NCBI RefSeq assembly: GCF_003437035.1
Contig: NZ_QSRL01000019.1
Location: 1-26,994 of the forward strand
Direction of reading: 5' to 3'
Source of the DNA: Collinsella sp. TF08-11AT
GTDB taxonomy: Bacteria > Actinomycetota > Coriobacteriia > Coriobacteriales > Coriobacteriaceae
Length of the DNA: 26,994 nt
Made by a program: the position numbers and the translations under genes. The notes below the pieces were generated by a model. The model was not told the DNA's origin, made no database searches, and saw nothing but the letters and a program-made list of their open reading frames with translations. Shown here one piece after another: positions 14,862-23,001 of the stretch (positions within the stretch are counted from its first letter, which is position 1; the number at the start of each line of letters is the position of its first letter).

Positions 14862-16280
14862 TTAAGCGTCTTTCTTGGCAGTCAGATACTCAATGAACTC
14901 GGGACCGACGGTCGTAACGTCGCCGGCACCCATGGTGAGCAGCAGGTCGCCCTCGCCCACCATCTGCTCGAGCTCCTGATTGAGCTCAAGACGGCTGGAG
15001 CAGTACACGACCTCCTTGCCAGGATGCTTGGCGCGCACGGTATCGGCGAGCATCTTAGAGGTGACACCCGGAATGGGCATCTCGCCAGCCGAGAACACAT
15101 CAATCAGCAGCAGTTTATCGGCATTGGCAAATGCATCGGCAAAGTCGTCGCACAGGGCCTGCAGGCGCGAATAGCGGTGCGGCTGGAACACGACGTCGAC
15201 GTGCTTGTAACCCAGCGACGAAGCGGCAGCAAGCGTCGCCTTGATCTCGGTGGGGTGATGGCCGTAATCATCGACCACGGTGATGCCATCGATATCGCCC
15301 ACGTGGGTAAAGCGACGGCGGACGCCCTCAAAGCTCGAGAGCGCCTTGGCGGCGGCGTCGATGTCAAGGCCCAGGACATGGGCGACGGTGAGCACCGCCG
15401 TGGCGTTGAGCATGTTGTGGCGACCGGGATTGCTCTTGATCTCCACAGCGCGCTCAGTGCCGTCCTCAAAGCGAACGATAAAGTCACTCTGGATGCCCTT
15501 GACATCCGGGTGCATGCAGACGATGTCGTTGCTCTCGGCAAAGCCGTAGGAAAGCACGTGACGGCCCGTCGACTTGGCGAGCTCGACCAGATGCGGGTCC
15601 TCACCGCAGACGATGACGGTGCCGTCCTCGCCCACCAGGCTCATGAATTTGGCGAAAGTTGCCTCGATCTCCTCGATACCCGAGTAGTGATCGAGGTGGT
15701 CGGCCTCGACGTTGGTCACAATGACTACGTTGGGGTTCAGGAACAGGAAGGAGCTGTCGGACTCGTCGGCCTCGGCGACAAAGTAGTCGCCCGAGCCGTT
15801 CTTGCCGTTCGTGTCATAGCCCTCGACGATGCCACCGATCAGGAAGCTCGGATCCAGACCCATGCGGTCGAGCATGGTGGCACACATCGAAGACGTGGTG
15901 GTCTTGCCATGCGTGCCGGCAACAGCGACGGTGGTGTAGCCGTGACCCAAAGCAGAGAGCATCTTGGCACGGGGCCACACGGGAATACCAAGCTCGCGAG
16001 CGCGCACGAGTTCAGGGTTGGACTCCGGAATAGCGGTGGAGACAACAACCACGTCGGGCTTGACCTCGTCGATCGTGGCGGCCTCATGGCCCACATGCAC
16101 CTTCACACCAGCGCGGGTAAGCTGGCGGATATAACGTGACGTCTTAAGGTCGGAGCCGGTAACGGCATAACCGCGCTCGTGCAGAACGAGGGCGATGCCG
16201 CTCATGCCGGCGCCGCCGATACCGATAAAGTGGGCGCTCTTAAACTCGGGCGCGGAGGTTGCAGTCTGGGAATCAGCCAT
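14862..16280 (-). CDS. murC: MurC, UDP-N-acetylmuramate-L-alanine ligase
   Basis: MurC adds L-alanine to UDP-MurNAc using ATP, the first step of the stem peptide. In this 472-residue protein the N-terminal Rossmann loop is HFIGIGGAGMSGIA (17-30), the ATP loop AGTHGKTTTS (121-130), and the later ligase segment VDDYGHHPTEI is typical of MurC. ATG at 16280 gives the normal N-terminus; AAGGAG is 11 nt upstream, rather far. A GTG at 16307 would add nine residues and cannot be excluded. A 97-bp gap separates it from murG. Confidence 0.95.
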   Translation of the reverse strand: MADSQTATSAPEFKSAHFIGIGGAGMSGIALVLHERGYAVTGSDLKTSRYIRQLTRAGVKVHVGHEAATIDEVKPDVVVVSTAIPESNPELVRARELGIPVWPRAKMLSALGHGYTTVAVAGTHGKTTTSSMCATMLDRMGLDPSFLIGGIVEGYDTNGKNGSGDYFVAEADESDSSFLFLNPNVVIVTNVEADHLDHYSGIEEIEATFAKFMSLVGEDGTVIVCGEDPHLVELAKSTGRHVLSYGFAESNDIVCMHPDVKGIQSDFIVRFEDGTERAVEIKSNPGRHNMLNATAVLTVAHVLGLDIDAAAKALSSFEGVRRRFTHVGDIDGITVVDDYGHHPTEIKATLAAASSLGYKHVDVVFQPHRYSRLQALCDDFADAFANADKLLLIDVFSAGEMPIPGVTSKMLADTVRAKHPGKEVVYCSSRLELNQELEQMVGEGDLLLTMGAGDVTTVGPEFIEYLTAKKDA

Positions 16281-16377
16281 GTGCTCGTGTACTCCTTGCG
16301 TAAACACTGCCTGTAACCCGTTAACTGTACCGCACCTACCGCATCAGCGCGAGGGCGACCGAAGATATCCCGTCTAA

Positions 16378-17493
16378 CTAACGCAAACCCTCTACTGCAT
16401 CCGCCAGAAGAGCGGCGGCTCTATCCTGAGCCAGACCACGCGCCGCCTGACGCATGGCGTCGCGCGCCGCCGCGTCATCGACCAGGTGCAGCAGCTCATC
16501 GGCAAAGGCAGAACCGTCGATATCGGCATCGGCGCAGAGCACGCCGGCCCCGGCGTCGACCAGATAACGGGCATTGGTGGTTTGGTGGTCGGCCGTGGCG
16601 TGCGGGTACGGCACGAGTACCGAGGGCACGGCAAGCGCGGCGATCTCAGCCACGCTCGAGGCACCGGAACGCGAGAGCACCAGATCGGCCGCAGCCAGCA
16701 TATCGCCCATGTTGTCGATATAGGGCTGGACACGATAGCGCTGCGCCTCCTCGGGCGTCAGCGCCAAAGCGCGCTCGGTCTCCTCAAAGCCGTCGGCACC
16801 CGTCGAATGCAAAATGTAGAGATTCTCGCGGGTCAGCAGCTCACCCTTGAGCGAGGCAACGCGCTCGTTGAGATGCTGTGCACCAAGTGAACCGCCAAAG
16901 ACGAGCAGAAGCGTCGCATCCTCGGGCACGCCGAGCGTCTTGCGACCGCGGGTGCGATCGCCCTCGATCACCGAACGACGCACAGGATTGCCCGTCATGA
17001 GCACATGGTCGGGGTCGCCCTCACGCTCAAAGACCGTGCGGGCCGCAGGTACCGAAATGCACACGCGGGCGGCATGCGAGTTCATCATCTTATTGGCCAG
17101 ACCCGGAACAGAGTTCTGCTCGTGCAGCAGATACGGAACGCCGGCGTCCTTGCACCAACCCAGCAGCGGGACCTCAACGTAAGCACCAAAGCCGATAGCG
17201 GCATCGGGCTTACCGACCTTCGAGAAGTGACTGGCAAGCGCACGCTTCGCCTTGTTGACGCGCCACAGCGAGGTCAGCGCCGTCCAGGGACGGGAGCGAT
17301 CGAAGCCCGTAACTGTGATGGGCACAAAATCGAATCCGGCCTCGGGAACCAGACGACCCTCGAGCTTGCGCGATTGGCCCACGAACACAACGTGATGACC
17401 GCGGTCACGCAGTTCCTCGGCCAAGGCGAGCGCGGGGTTGATATGTCCTGCCGTGCCGCCAGCTGCAATAGCAACGGTCATCTTATCGGTCAT
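16378..17493 (-). CDS. murG: MurG, lipid II-forming GlcNAc transferase
   Basis: MurG transfers GlcNAc from UDP-GlcNAc to lipid I on the inner face of the membrane, making lipid II. The N-terminal glycine-rich loop AAGGTAGHINPALA (10-23), the acceptor-side segment GFGAYVEVPLL, HEQNSVPGLANK and the C-domain segments FGGSLGAQHLN and SRSGASSVAEIAAL mark this GT-B glycosyltransferase. ATG at 17493 has AAGGG 6-7 nt upstream and matches the family start; the frame extends to 17526. It overlaps the end of ftsW by 11 bp. At 371 residues it has the usual length. Confidence 0.95.
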   Translation of the reverse strand: MTDKMTVAIAAGGTAGHINPALALAEELRDRGHHVVFVGQSRKLEGRLVPEAGFDFVPITVTGFDRSRPWTALTSLWRVNKAKRALASHFSKVGKPDAAIGFGAYVEVPLLGWCKDAGVPYLLHEQNSVPGLANKMMNSHAARVCISVPAARTVFEREGDPDHVLMTGNPVRRSVIEGDRTRGRKTLGVPEDATLLLVFGGSLGAQHLNERVASLKGELLTRENLYILHSTGADGFEETERALALTPEEAQRYRVQPYIDNMGDMLAAADLVLSRSGASSVAEIAALAVPSVLVPYPHATADHQTTNARYLVDAGAGVLCADADIDGSAFADELLHLVDDAAARDAMRQAARGLAQDRAAALLADAVEGLR

Positions 17494-19003
17494 GGTAATC
17501 CCTTCGTACACGCGGCCCCTGGTCATCGGTGCGCAAACGCGCCGACGGGTCCGAATTCAAATCGATTCGATTATATCCGCCGCCCGCATTGCGAGGAGTG
17601 GGGCGCTGCGGACGACCTTGCGGCGCTGTTCGCTGACGCGGACGGGCCGCCGGCTCGGTCGCAGAGCCATCCAGAACGGTAAAGCCGTTACGCGAAGATC
17701 GCTCGCCGCGCACATGGGGCACGCCGGCGGTACTCTCATCCATAACGGCAAAGCTCTCGCGGCGACGGTCGTACTCATCGCGACGGGCGCTCTCATACGA
17801 AACGCGCAGGATCAGACCGGCAAGCATAAGCGACACAATAATCGACGAGCCGCCGTAGCTAATAAACGGCAGCGGCTTACCCGTCATGGGAAACACATTG
17901 AGAATGCCCAGCGCGTTGATCAAAAACTGCACCGCAAGGATGACCGCGGAACCCGATGCCATAAGTGCTCCGCGACGATCGGTCGCCTGCTCAGCAATGC
18001 GAAACGCCGAGTAAATCAGCATCGCAAACACCAAGAAGAACAGCACGGTTCCGATAAAGCCAACTTCCTCGCCGATAATAGCCAAGATGTAGTCGTTGTG
18101 CGCCTCGGGCAAATACGAGTACTTCATGGTGGAGTTGCCGATACCACGGCCGAACAGTCCGCCCGAGGCAAACGCCATGATGGCAAGCGTGGCCTGATAG
18201 CCGTCACCATATTCGTCTGCCCAAGGATTCCAAGCAACCTGGACACGCGTCATACGATACGGCTCGGCGATAAGAGCAATCGCAATGACGGCGATGCCGG
18301 CAACAACCGTCCAAACGATATATTTGGGGTCCAATCCCGCAAACAACGCCATGCATATGAGGGTCAACAAAATGATCAGAACGGTACCGAAATCGGGCTG
18401 AACAAAGATCAGGAAGAGCGAAATTCCCAGGTAGCCGCCCATCTTGCGAAGAAACTCGTTGATGTTGCCGCCGGGCGAAAAGATACGGTCGAGCATGATT
18501 GCCGAATACGCGATGGCGAACGGCTTTAAAAACTCAGACGGCTGAAACTGAATACCGGCGATGTTGAGCCAACGCGTGGCGCCACGACTGCCGCTACCCA
18601 TAAAGAACACCAGAACCAGTAGCCCCATCATGCCCATGAGGAAGATCCTGAGCACGTCTTCCCCAAACCAACTGTCCGGTAAGATGCGCACGATGGCAAC
18701 CATAGCCAGCACGCCAACTCCGGCAAACGCGGCCTGTCGAAATAGGAAAAACGTCGCCGAACCGTTCTCGTGCAGCGCCTCGACCGAAGATGCCGAGTAC
18801 ACCATCAGCAAGCCGAAGCAAACCAAGCTAAACAGGCAGGCCATAAATATCAAACGGGGGCGCATGATGCGGGCGGGGACGCCGGCAATATAGCGCTCAC
18901 CGAACGTCTGCCCGCCGCATCCGGAACGCGTCGTGCTACGCAGCGAGGAAGCACGGTCCGAGTCGGGCCTCCTCATATCACTTCGGGGGCTCTCCTCTCT
19001 CAC
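17483..19003 (-). CDS. ftsW: FtsW, SEDS-family septal peptidoglycan polymerase
   Basis: FtsW polymerises lipid II into glycan chains at the septum together with its partner transpeptidase FtsI. The SEDS segments are intact: SRGATRWLNIAGIQFQPSEFLK, GDGYQATLAIMAFASGGLFG, EAHNDYILAIIGEE and NVFPMTGKPLPFISYGGSS. A GTG at 19003 is preferred (506 residues) because AGGGG lies 6 nt upstream; a TTG at 19009 abuts the same sequence. Compared with the usual roughly 400 residues there is a 45-residue N-terminal extension and a roughly 110-residue Arg/Asp-rich, probably disordered C-terminal tail. The gene starts 9 bp after the murD stop codon. Confidence 0.93.
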   Translation of the reverse strand: MREESPRSDMRRPDSDRASSLRSTTRSGCGGQTFGERYIAGVPARIMRPRLIFMACLFSLVCFGLLMVYSASSVEALHENGSATFFLFRQAAFAGVGVLAMVAIVRILPDSWFGEDVLRIFLMGMMGLLVLVFFMGSGSRGATRWLNIAGIQFQPSEFLKPFAIAYSAIMLDRIFSPGGNINEFLRKMGGYLGISLFLIFVQPDFGTVLIILLTLICMALFAGLDPKYIVWTVVAGIAVIAIALIAEPYRMTRVQVAWNPWADEYGDGYQATLAIMAFASGGLFGRGIGNSTMKYSYLPEAHNDYILAIIGEEVGFIGTVLFFLVFAMLIYSAFRIAEQATDRRGALMASGSAVILAVQFLINALGILNVFPMTGKPLPFISYGGSSIIVSLMLAGLILRVSYESARRDEYDRRRESFAVMDESTAGVPHVRGERSSRNGFTVLDGSATEPAARPRQRTAPQGRPQRPTPRNAGGGYNRIDLNSDPSARLRTDDQGPRVRRDYHDR

Positions 19004-19012
19004 CGGCAACCC

Positions 19013-20419
19013 CTATTCCGTTTGCGATTTCGCTGCTGCGGCAAGCTGGGCCACGTAGTCCTTAAACACGCGACCGCGCTCCTCGTAGCCCGAGAACTCG
19101 TCGAACGAAGAACAAGCGGGCGAAAGCAGGATCACGTCGCCGCGGCTCGAGAGCGAGCGGGCAACGTCAACGGCATCGCGCAGGTCATCGGCCTGGGCGA
19201 TATCCACGTCACCATCGACATCGGCCTCGTCCATAGCAGCGGTAAAGCGCTCGCGCGCATCGCCAAAGCAAACGACTGAACGCACGTTGTCCATAACGAC
19301 GCGGGCAAAGTCCGCAAGCGGTGTGCCCTTATCGTGGCCGCCGAGCAGCAAAATCACATCGTCGTCGGAAAACGCCGTCAGGGCCTTTTCGACCGCATCG
19401 GTGTTCGTTGCCTTGGAATCGTTGACGTAGCGCACGCCATCGATCTCGCCGCAGGGTTCCACGCGGTGTTCGAGCGGCTGGAACGATGCCAAACCGCGGC
19501 AAATGCCCTCGGGATCGGCACCGACGGCCAGAGCAGCCGTGGCGGCACATAGGGCATTGATGACATTGTGATGGCCCGAGATCTTGAGCTCGGATGTGGC
19601 GACAAGCTGAGTCTCGACGCCTTTCAGGCGCACGATCATCTTGCCGTCGCGCACGAAGGCGGCGTCTGCACCCTCGGGCTCGTCAAAAGCGACCTTGCAG
19701 ATGCGGCGGCCCGGTGTGTAGATGTACTCATCGAACTCATGGATGCCGGCATCCTCAACGTCGATAACCACGAGGTCGTCGTCGACCATATTCTCGAACA
19801 ACTTGATCTTGGCAAGCGCATAGTTCTTGTGGCTCTTGTGCCAGCCCAGGTGGTCGGGCGTGATGTTGAGCAGCACCGCCACGCGAGGATGAAGCTCGGC
19901 GGTCGTAGCAATCTGATAACTCGACAGCTCAGCCACAAACCACTCATTGTGTGCGCGGCCGTCGATCTCGTTCACCGGCGGCTCACCGATATTGCCGACG
20001 GCCACGCTGGCTTCACCGGCGGCCTTGAGCAGATAATCGGTCAGCGACGTGGTAGTTGTCTTGCCGTTGGTGCCCGTGATGGCGATCCAATTTTGGGGAG
20101 ACAGGCGATAGGCAAACTCGGGCTCGCCCATAATCTGAGCGGCATGCTCACGCCCGGCCTTAAAGAAAGCCGAGAACTCCGAGATTCCCGGGCATGTCAC
20201 GCACACGTCATAGGCACCCTCGACCTGCTCGGTGCCGTAGACAAACGACGCGCCCTGCGCCTCGAGCGCACGTGTGGCGTCATTGGGCTCGGAGGTACCG
20301 CCGCCATATACGGTAACGGCGCTCACGCGCTCGGGGTGAGCCAGCGCCCAACGGGCGACATCGAGACCGGATTTACCCTGCCCCAAAACGAGCAGGCTAA
20401 AGACATCAGCAAGAGGCAT
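19013..20419 (-). CDS. murD: MurD, UDP-MurNAc-L-alanine-D-glutamate ligase
   Basis: MurD adds D-glutamate to UDP-MurNAc-L-Ala with ATP. In this 468-residue protein the N-terminal nucleotide loop is VLGQGKSGLDVA (11-22), the ATP loop ITGTNGKTTTT (114-124), and the segments ELSSYQI, NITPDHLGWH and EHRVEPCGEIDGVRYVNDSKATN are typical of MurD. The C-terminal LLSPACSSFDEFSGYEERGRVF ends the ligase fold. The gene is 9 bp after mraY, and its ribosome-binding site is weak. Confidence 0.96.
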   Translation of the reverse strand: MPLADVFSLLVLGQGKSGLDVARWALAHPERVSAVTVYGGGTSEPNDATRALEAQGASFVYGTEQVEGAYDVCVTCPGISEFSAFFKAGREHAAQIMGEPEFAYRLSPQNWIAITGTNGKTTTTSLTDYLLKAAGEASVAVGNIGEPPVNEIDGRAHNEWFVAELSSYQIATTAELHPRVAVLLNITPDHLGWHKSHKNYALAKIKLFENMVDDDLVVIDVEDAGIHEFDEYIYTPGRRICKVAFDEPEGADAAFVRDGKMIVRLKGVETQLVATSELKISGHHNVINALCAATAALAVGADPEGICRGLASFQPLEHRVEPCGEIDGVRYVNDSKATNTDAVEKALTAFSDDDVILLLGGHDKGTPLADFARVVMDNVRSVVCFGDARERFTAAMDEADVDGDVDIAQADDLRDAVDVARSLSSRGDVILLSPACSSFDEFSGYEERGRVFKDYVAQLAAAAKSQTE

Positions 20420-20428
20420 GAAAGACCA

Positions 20429-21448
20429 CTATCCCAACTGGAAGAACAGGGCGAGGCCAACGGCGCCAAAGGCCGCGGCGATAATCCAAAAACGGATAAC
20501 GACCTTGGTCTCGGCCCAGCCCTTCTTTTCGAAATGATGATGAATGGGCGCCATAAGGAAGACGCGCTTGTGCGTAAAGTGGAAATAGACGACCTGGATC
20601 ATGACCGACAGAGTCTCGACGATAAACAGACCGCCGATGATGAGGGAAACGACTTCGGTGTTGGTCATGATGGAGGTGCAGGCAAACGCGGCACCCAGGG
20701 CAAGCGAGCCGGTATCGCCCATAAAGATGCTCGCCGGGTAGCAATTGAACCACAAAAAGCCCAGGCAGGCACCGGCGCACGCCGTGCAGAAGATGGACAG
20801 GTTCACGTCACCGTGCAAAAACGCCATGGCGGCCATGGCGAGCATGGCGATCATGGAAGTGCCGCCGGCAAGACCGTCCAGACCATCGGTCAGGTTCACG
20901 GCATTGGAAAGACCGGCGATCATCAGCCAGCAAAATACAATGTAGAGCCACGGGAACGAAAGGCCGCAGATGGTGGTCGAAAGAACACCGAGGTCAATCG
21001 TCAGGCCGCCGGGAAAACGAATCTCGGGGGCGACGCCGCACCAATTGACAGCGAGCACGGTAAAAGTGACGCAGATGATGGTCAGACCGATCATCTTGGC
21101 GTGAGGCGTCAGACCGAGCGAGCGACCATGCGTGACGGAGGTCAGGTCGTCGATGAGACCCAGAACGCCGGTGGCCAGCGTGGCAAGCAGCACGAGCACG
21201 AGCTCGGTGGTGAGCTTGCCCATCAGCAGGCAGGTCAGCGAGATCGCGACAAGGATGATGACGCCGCCCATGGTGGGCGTACCCTGTTTAATCAAATGAC
21301 GCTTGGGGCCGTCGGCTCGGACCTGTTGGCCGATACCCTCGACCTTCAGCAGCTTGATCCACCACGGCATAAGCAGCAACCCAATGGCAGCAGCGATGCC
21401 AAGTCCCAAAAAGGCCTGATACGTAGGATACGAGGGATTGCCGAACAT
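20429..21448 (-). CDS. mraY: MraY, phospho-MurNAc-pentapeptide transferase
   Basis: MraY attaches the soluble precursor to undecaprenyl phosphate at the membrane, making lipid I. Family segments in this 339-residue protein are KQGTPTMGGVI near the N-terminus, the catalytic Asp pair of DDLTSVTHGRSLGL, NAVNLTDGLDGLAGG, FMGDTGSLALG and MAPIHHHFEKKGW. Multiple hydrophobic segments fit the ten-helix fold. It lies 3 bp after murF, so it is very likely co-translated with it. Confidence 0.97.
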   Translation of the reverse strand: MFGNPSYPTYQAFLGLGIAAAIGLLLMPWWIKLLKVEGIGQQVRADGPKRHLIKQGTPTMGGVIILVAISLTCLLMGKLTTELVLVLLATLATGVLGLIDDLTSVTHGRSLGLTPHAKMIGLTIICVTFTVLAVNWCGVAPEIRFPGGLTIDLGVLSTTICGLSFPWLYIVFCWLMIAGLSNAVNLTDGLDGLAGGTSMIAMLAMAAMAFLHGDVNLSIFCTACAGACLGFLWFNCYPASIFMGDTGSLALGAAFACTSIMTNTEVVSLIIGGLFIVETLSVMIQVVYFHFTHKRVFLMAPIHHHFEKKGWAETKVVIRFWIIAAAFGAVGLALFFQLG

Positions 21449-21451
21449 GGG

Positions 21452-22876
21452 CTAGCACACACCTTCCACAAAGCGGTCGAGCTCAACAAAACGGGAACCC
21501 TTGACCAATACAACATCATGATTTTCAAGCGCGCCGCCCATGCGGTCGAGCACCTGCTGATAATCGGAGAACACCTGGATGCGGTCCTCATCCATACCCA
21601 TCATACGTGCGGCATCGGCCATGAGCTGAGCCAGCTCGCCGCCGACGCACGCGAGCATGTCGAGCTTTTTGGCGGCGGCATAGGCGCCCACGAGTTCATG
21701 CATGCGGGGAGCCTCGTCGCCCATCTCGCCCATCTCGCCCAAGATCGCCATGCGCGAACCGTCACAGATAAGCGAGCACAGCAAATCGAGGCCGGCAGCC
21801 ATAGACTCGGCACTGGCGTTGTAGGAGTCGTCGATGATGCGTGCTCCGCTCTTGGCGCGCTTGATCTCCTGACGGTGGCCGGTGATCGTAAGGCCCCTAA
21901 AGGCAGCATCGATCTGCTCGGGCGTCACGCCCAGACGATAGGCGACCGCGGCGGCCTTGACGGCATTGGGCACGGACTGCACACCGGGAATGGCCAGCAT
22001 GGTATCGACCGTGTCGCCCTGACCAAAGTCGAGCGTAAAGACCGGATGGCCCTCGTCGTCGACGCGAATGTCGCGTGCGCGGACCTCGTCGTCGTCCGAG
22101 ACACCGGCCAGCATCACGTCAATACCCGCAGGCTGGGCGAACGTATCGCGAATGAACGGCGTAAAGTCGTCCTCGCCGCCCAAAACCAGCAACGGCGAGA
22201 AGTCGCCGGCGGCGCACATGCCCTGGACAATCTCGGACTTGGCGCGGGCGATGTTCTCGCGGCTGCCCAGGATACCGATGTGGGAGGTTCCGATCTTGCT
22301 CACAATGGCAAGATTGGGGTTGGCAGACTGGGACAGGCGCTCAATCTCATGAAAATGGTTCATACCCATCTCGAGCACCAGAACCTCGGTATCGGCCGGA
22401 GCGGAAAGCACCGTGAGCGGCATGCCGATCAAGTTGTTGAAATTGCCCTTCGTGGCCCAGACGCGATAACGCTTGGCGAGCACGGCGGCGAGCACGTCTT
22501 TGGTCGTCGTCTTGCCAATCGACCCGGTAATGCCGACGACCAGGCAGCCAAGCTCCAAGCGATATACATGCGCCAGGCGCAGCAAGAACTCCTCGGGGTC
22601 GTCGGTCAGCAAGATGGCGCATCCCTTGTCCTGCGCCAGCGAAACCAGCTCGGCATCGGGCTCGCGCGTCATCACGACGGCACCGGCACCCGACTCGATG
22701 GCACGGGAGGCAAAATCATTGCCGTCGACCTTTTCGCCGGGGAAGGCGACAAAGATCGTCCCCTCCTCGACCTGACGCGAGTCGATAACGCACCCGCGGC
22801 ATACTCGATCGACTTCTTCCGTCACGGTTCGGGCCCCCGTTGAGGCCGCGAGGTTGTTGACGGCGATCTCTATCAT
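21452..22876 (-). CDS. murF: MurF, UDP-MurNAc-tripeptide-D-Ala-D-Ala ligase
   Basis: MurF joins D-alanyl-D-alanine to the precursor tripeptide using ATP, finishing the stem peptide. In this 474-residue protein the N-terminal domain has DSRQVEEGTIFVAFPGEKVDG (32-52), the ATP loop is GITGSIGKTTTK (115-126), and GNFNNLIGMPLTVL, EMGMNHFHEIERL and IIDDSYNASAESM are characteristic MurF segments. GGGGAG lies 5-6 nt before the ATG. The gene normally upstream, murE, is missing: a 125-bp gap and then ftsI are found instead. Confidence 0.96.
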   Translation of the reverse strand: MIEIAVNNLAASTGARTVTEEVDRVCRGCVIDSRQVEEGTIFVAFPGEKVDGNDFASRAIESGAGAVVMTREPDAELVSLAQDKGCAILLTDDPEEFLLRLAHVYRLELGCLVVGITGSIGKTTTKDVLAAVLAKRYRVWATKGNFNNLIGMPLTVLSAPADTEVLVLEMGMNHFHEIERLSQSANPNLAIVSKIGTSHIGILGSRENIARAKSEIVQGMCAAGDFSPLLVLGGEDDFTPFIRDTFAQPAGIDVMLAGVSDDDEVRARDIRVDDEGHPVFTLDFGQGDTVDTMLAIPGVQSVPNAVKAAAVAYRLGVTPEQIDAAFRGLTITGHRQEIKRAKSGARIIDDSYNASAESMAAGLDLLCSLICDGSRMAILGEMGEMGDEAPRMHELVGAYAAAKKLDMLACVGGELAQLMADAARMMGMDEDRIQVFSDYQQVLDRMGGALENHDVVLVKGSRFVELDRFVEGVC

Positions 22877-23001
22877 TGCAGCTCCCCTGTAAACCTAATA
22901 ATGCTATCGGCGTATTGTATCCCAGTGCCATGCGCGCGTGGTGCAGGGCATGTGAACACCCTTCAGATCAAACGGCAGACCACGCTCAAGATTGTAACCC
23001 C
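22877..23001 (-). other. ftsI-murF gap at the usual murE position
   Basis: This 125-bp gap is where murE lies in most dcw clusters. No remnant of a Mur ligase is visible in it. On the minus strand it holds a 15-codon frame (22904-22951) with GAAGGG 8 nt before its ATG, and a TACAAT hexamer that could be a -10 box, though no good -35 accompanies it. Confidence 0.4.

Noticed and set aside
19568..22843. Very long plus-strand open frame (1091 codons)
   Set aside because: It lies entirely antisense to murD, mraY and murF, which have intact motifs. Its product is low-complexity His/Arg/Gly/Asp with no recognisable domain, as expected from the opposite frame of GC-rich genes.
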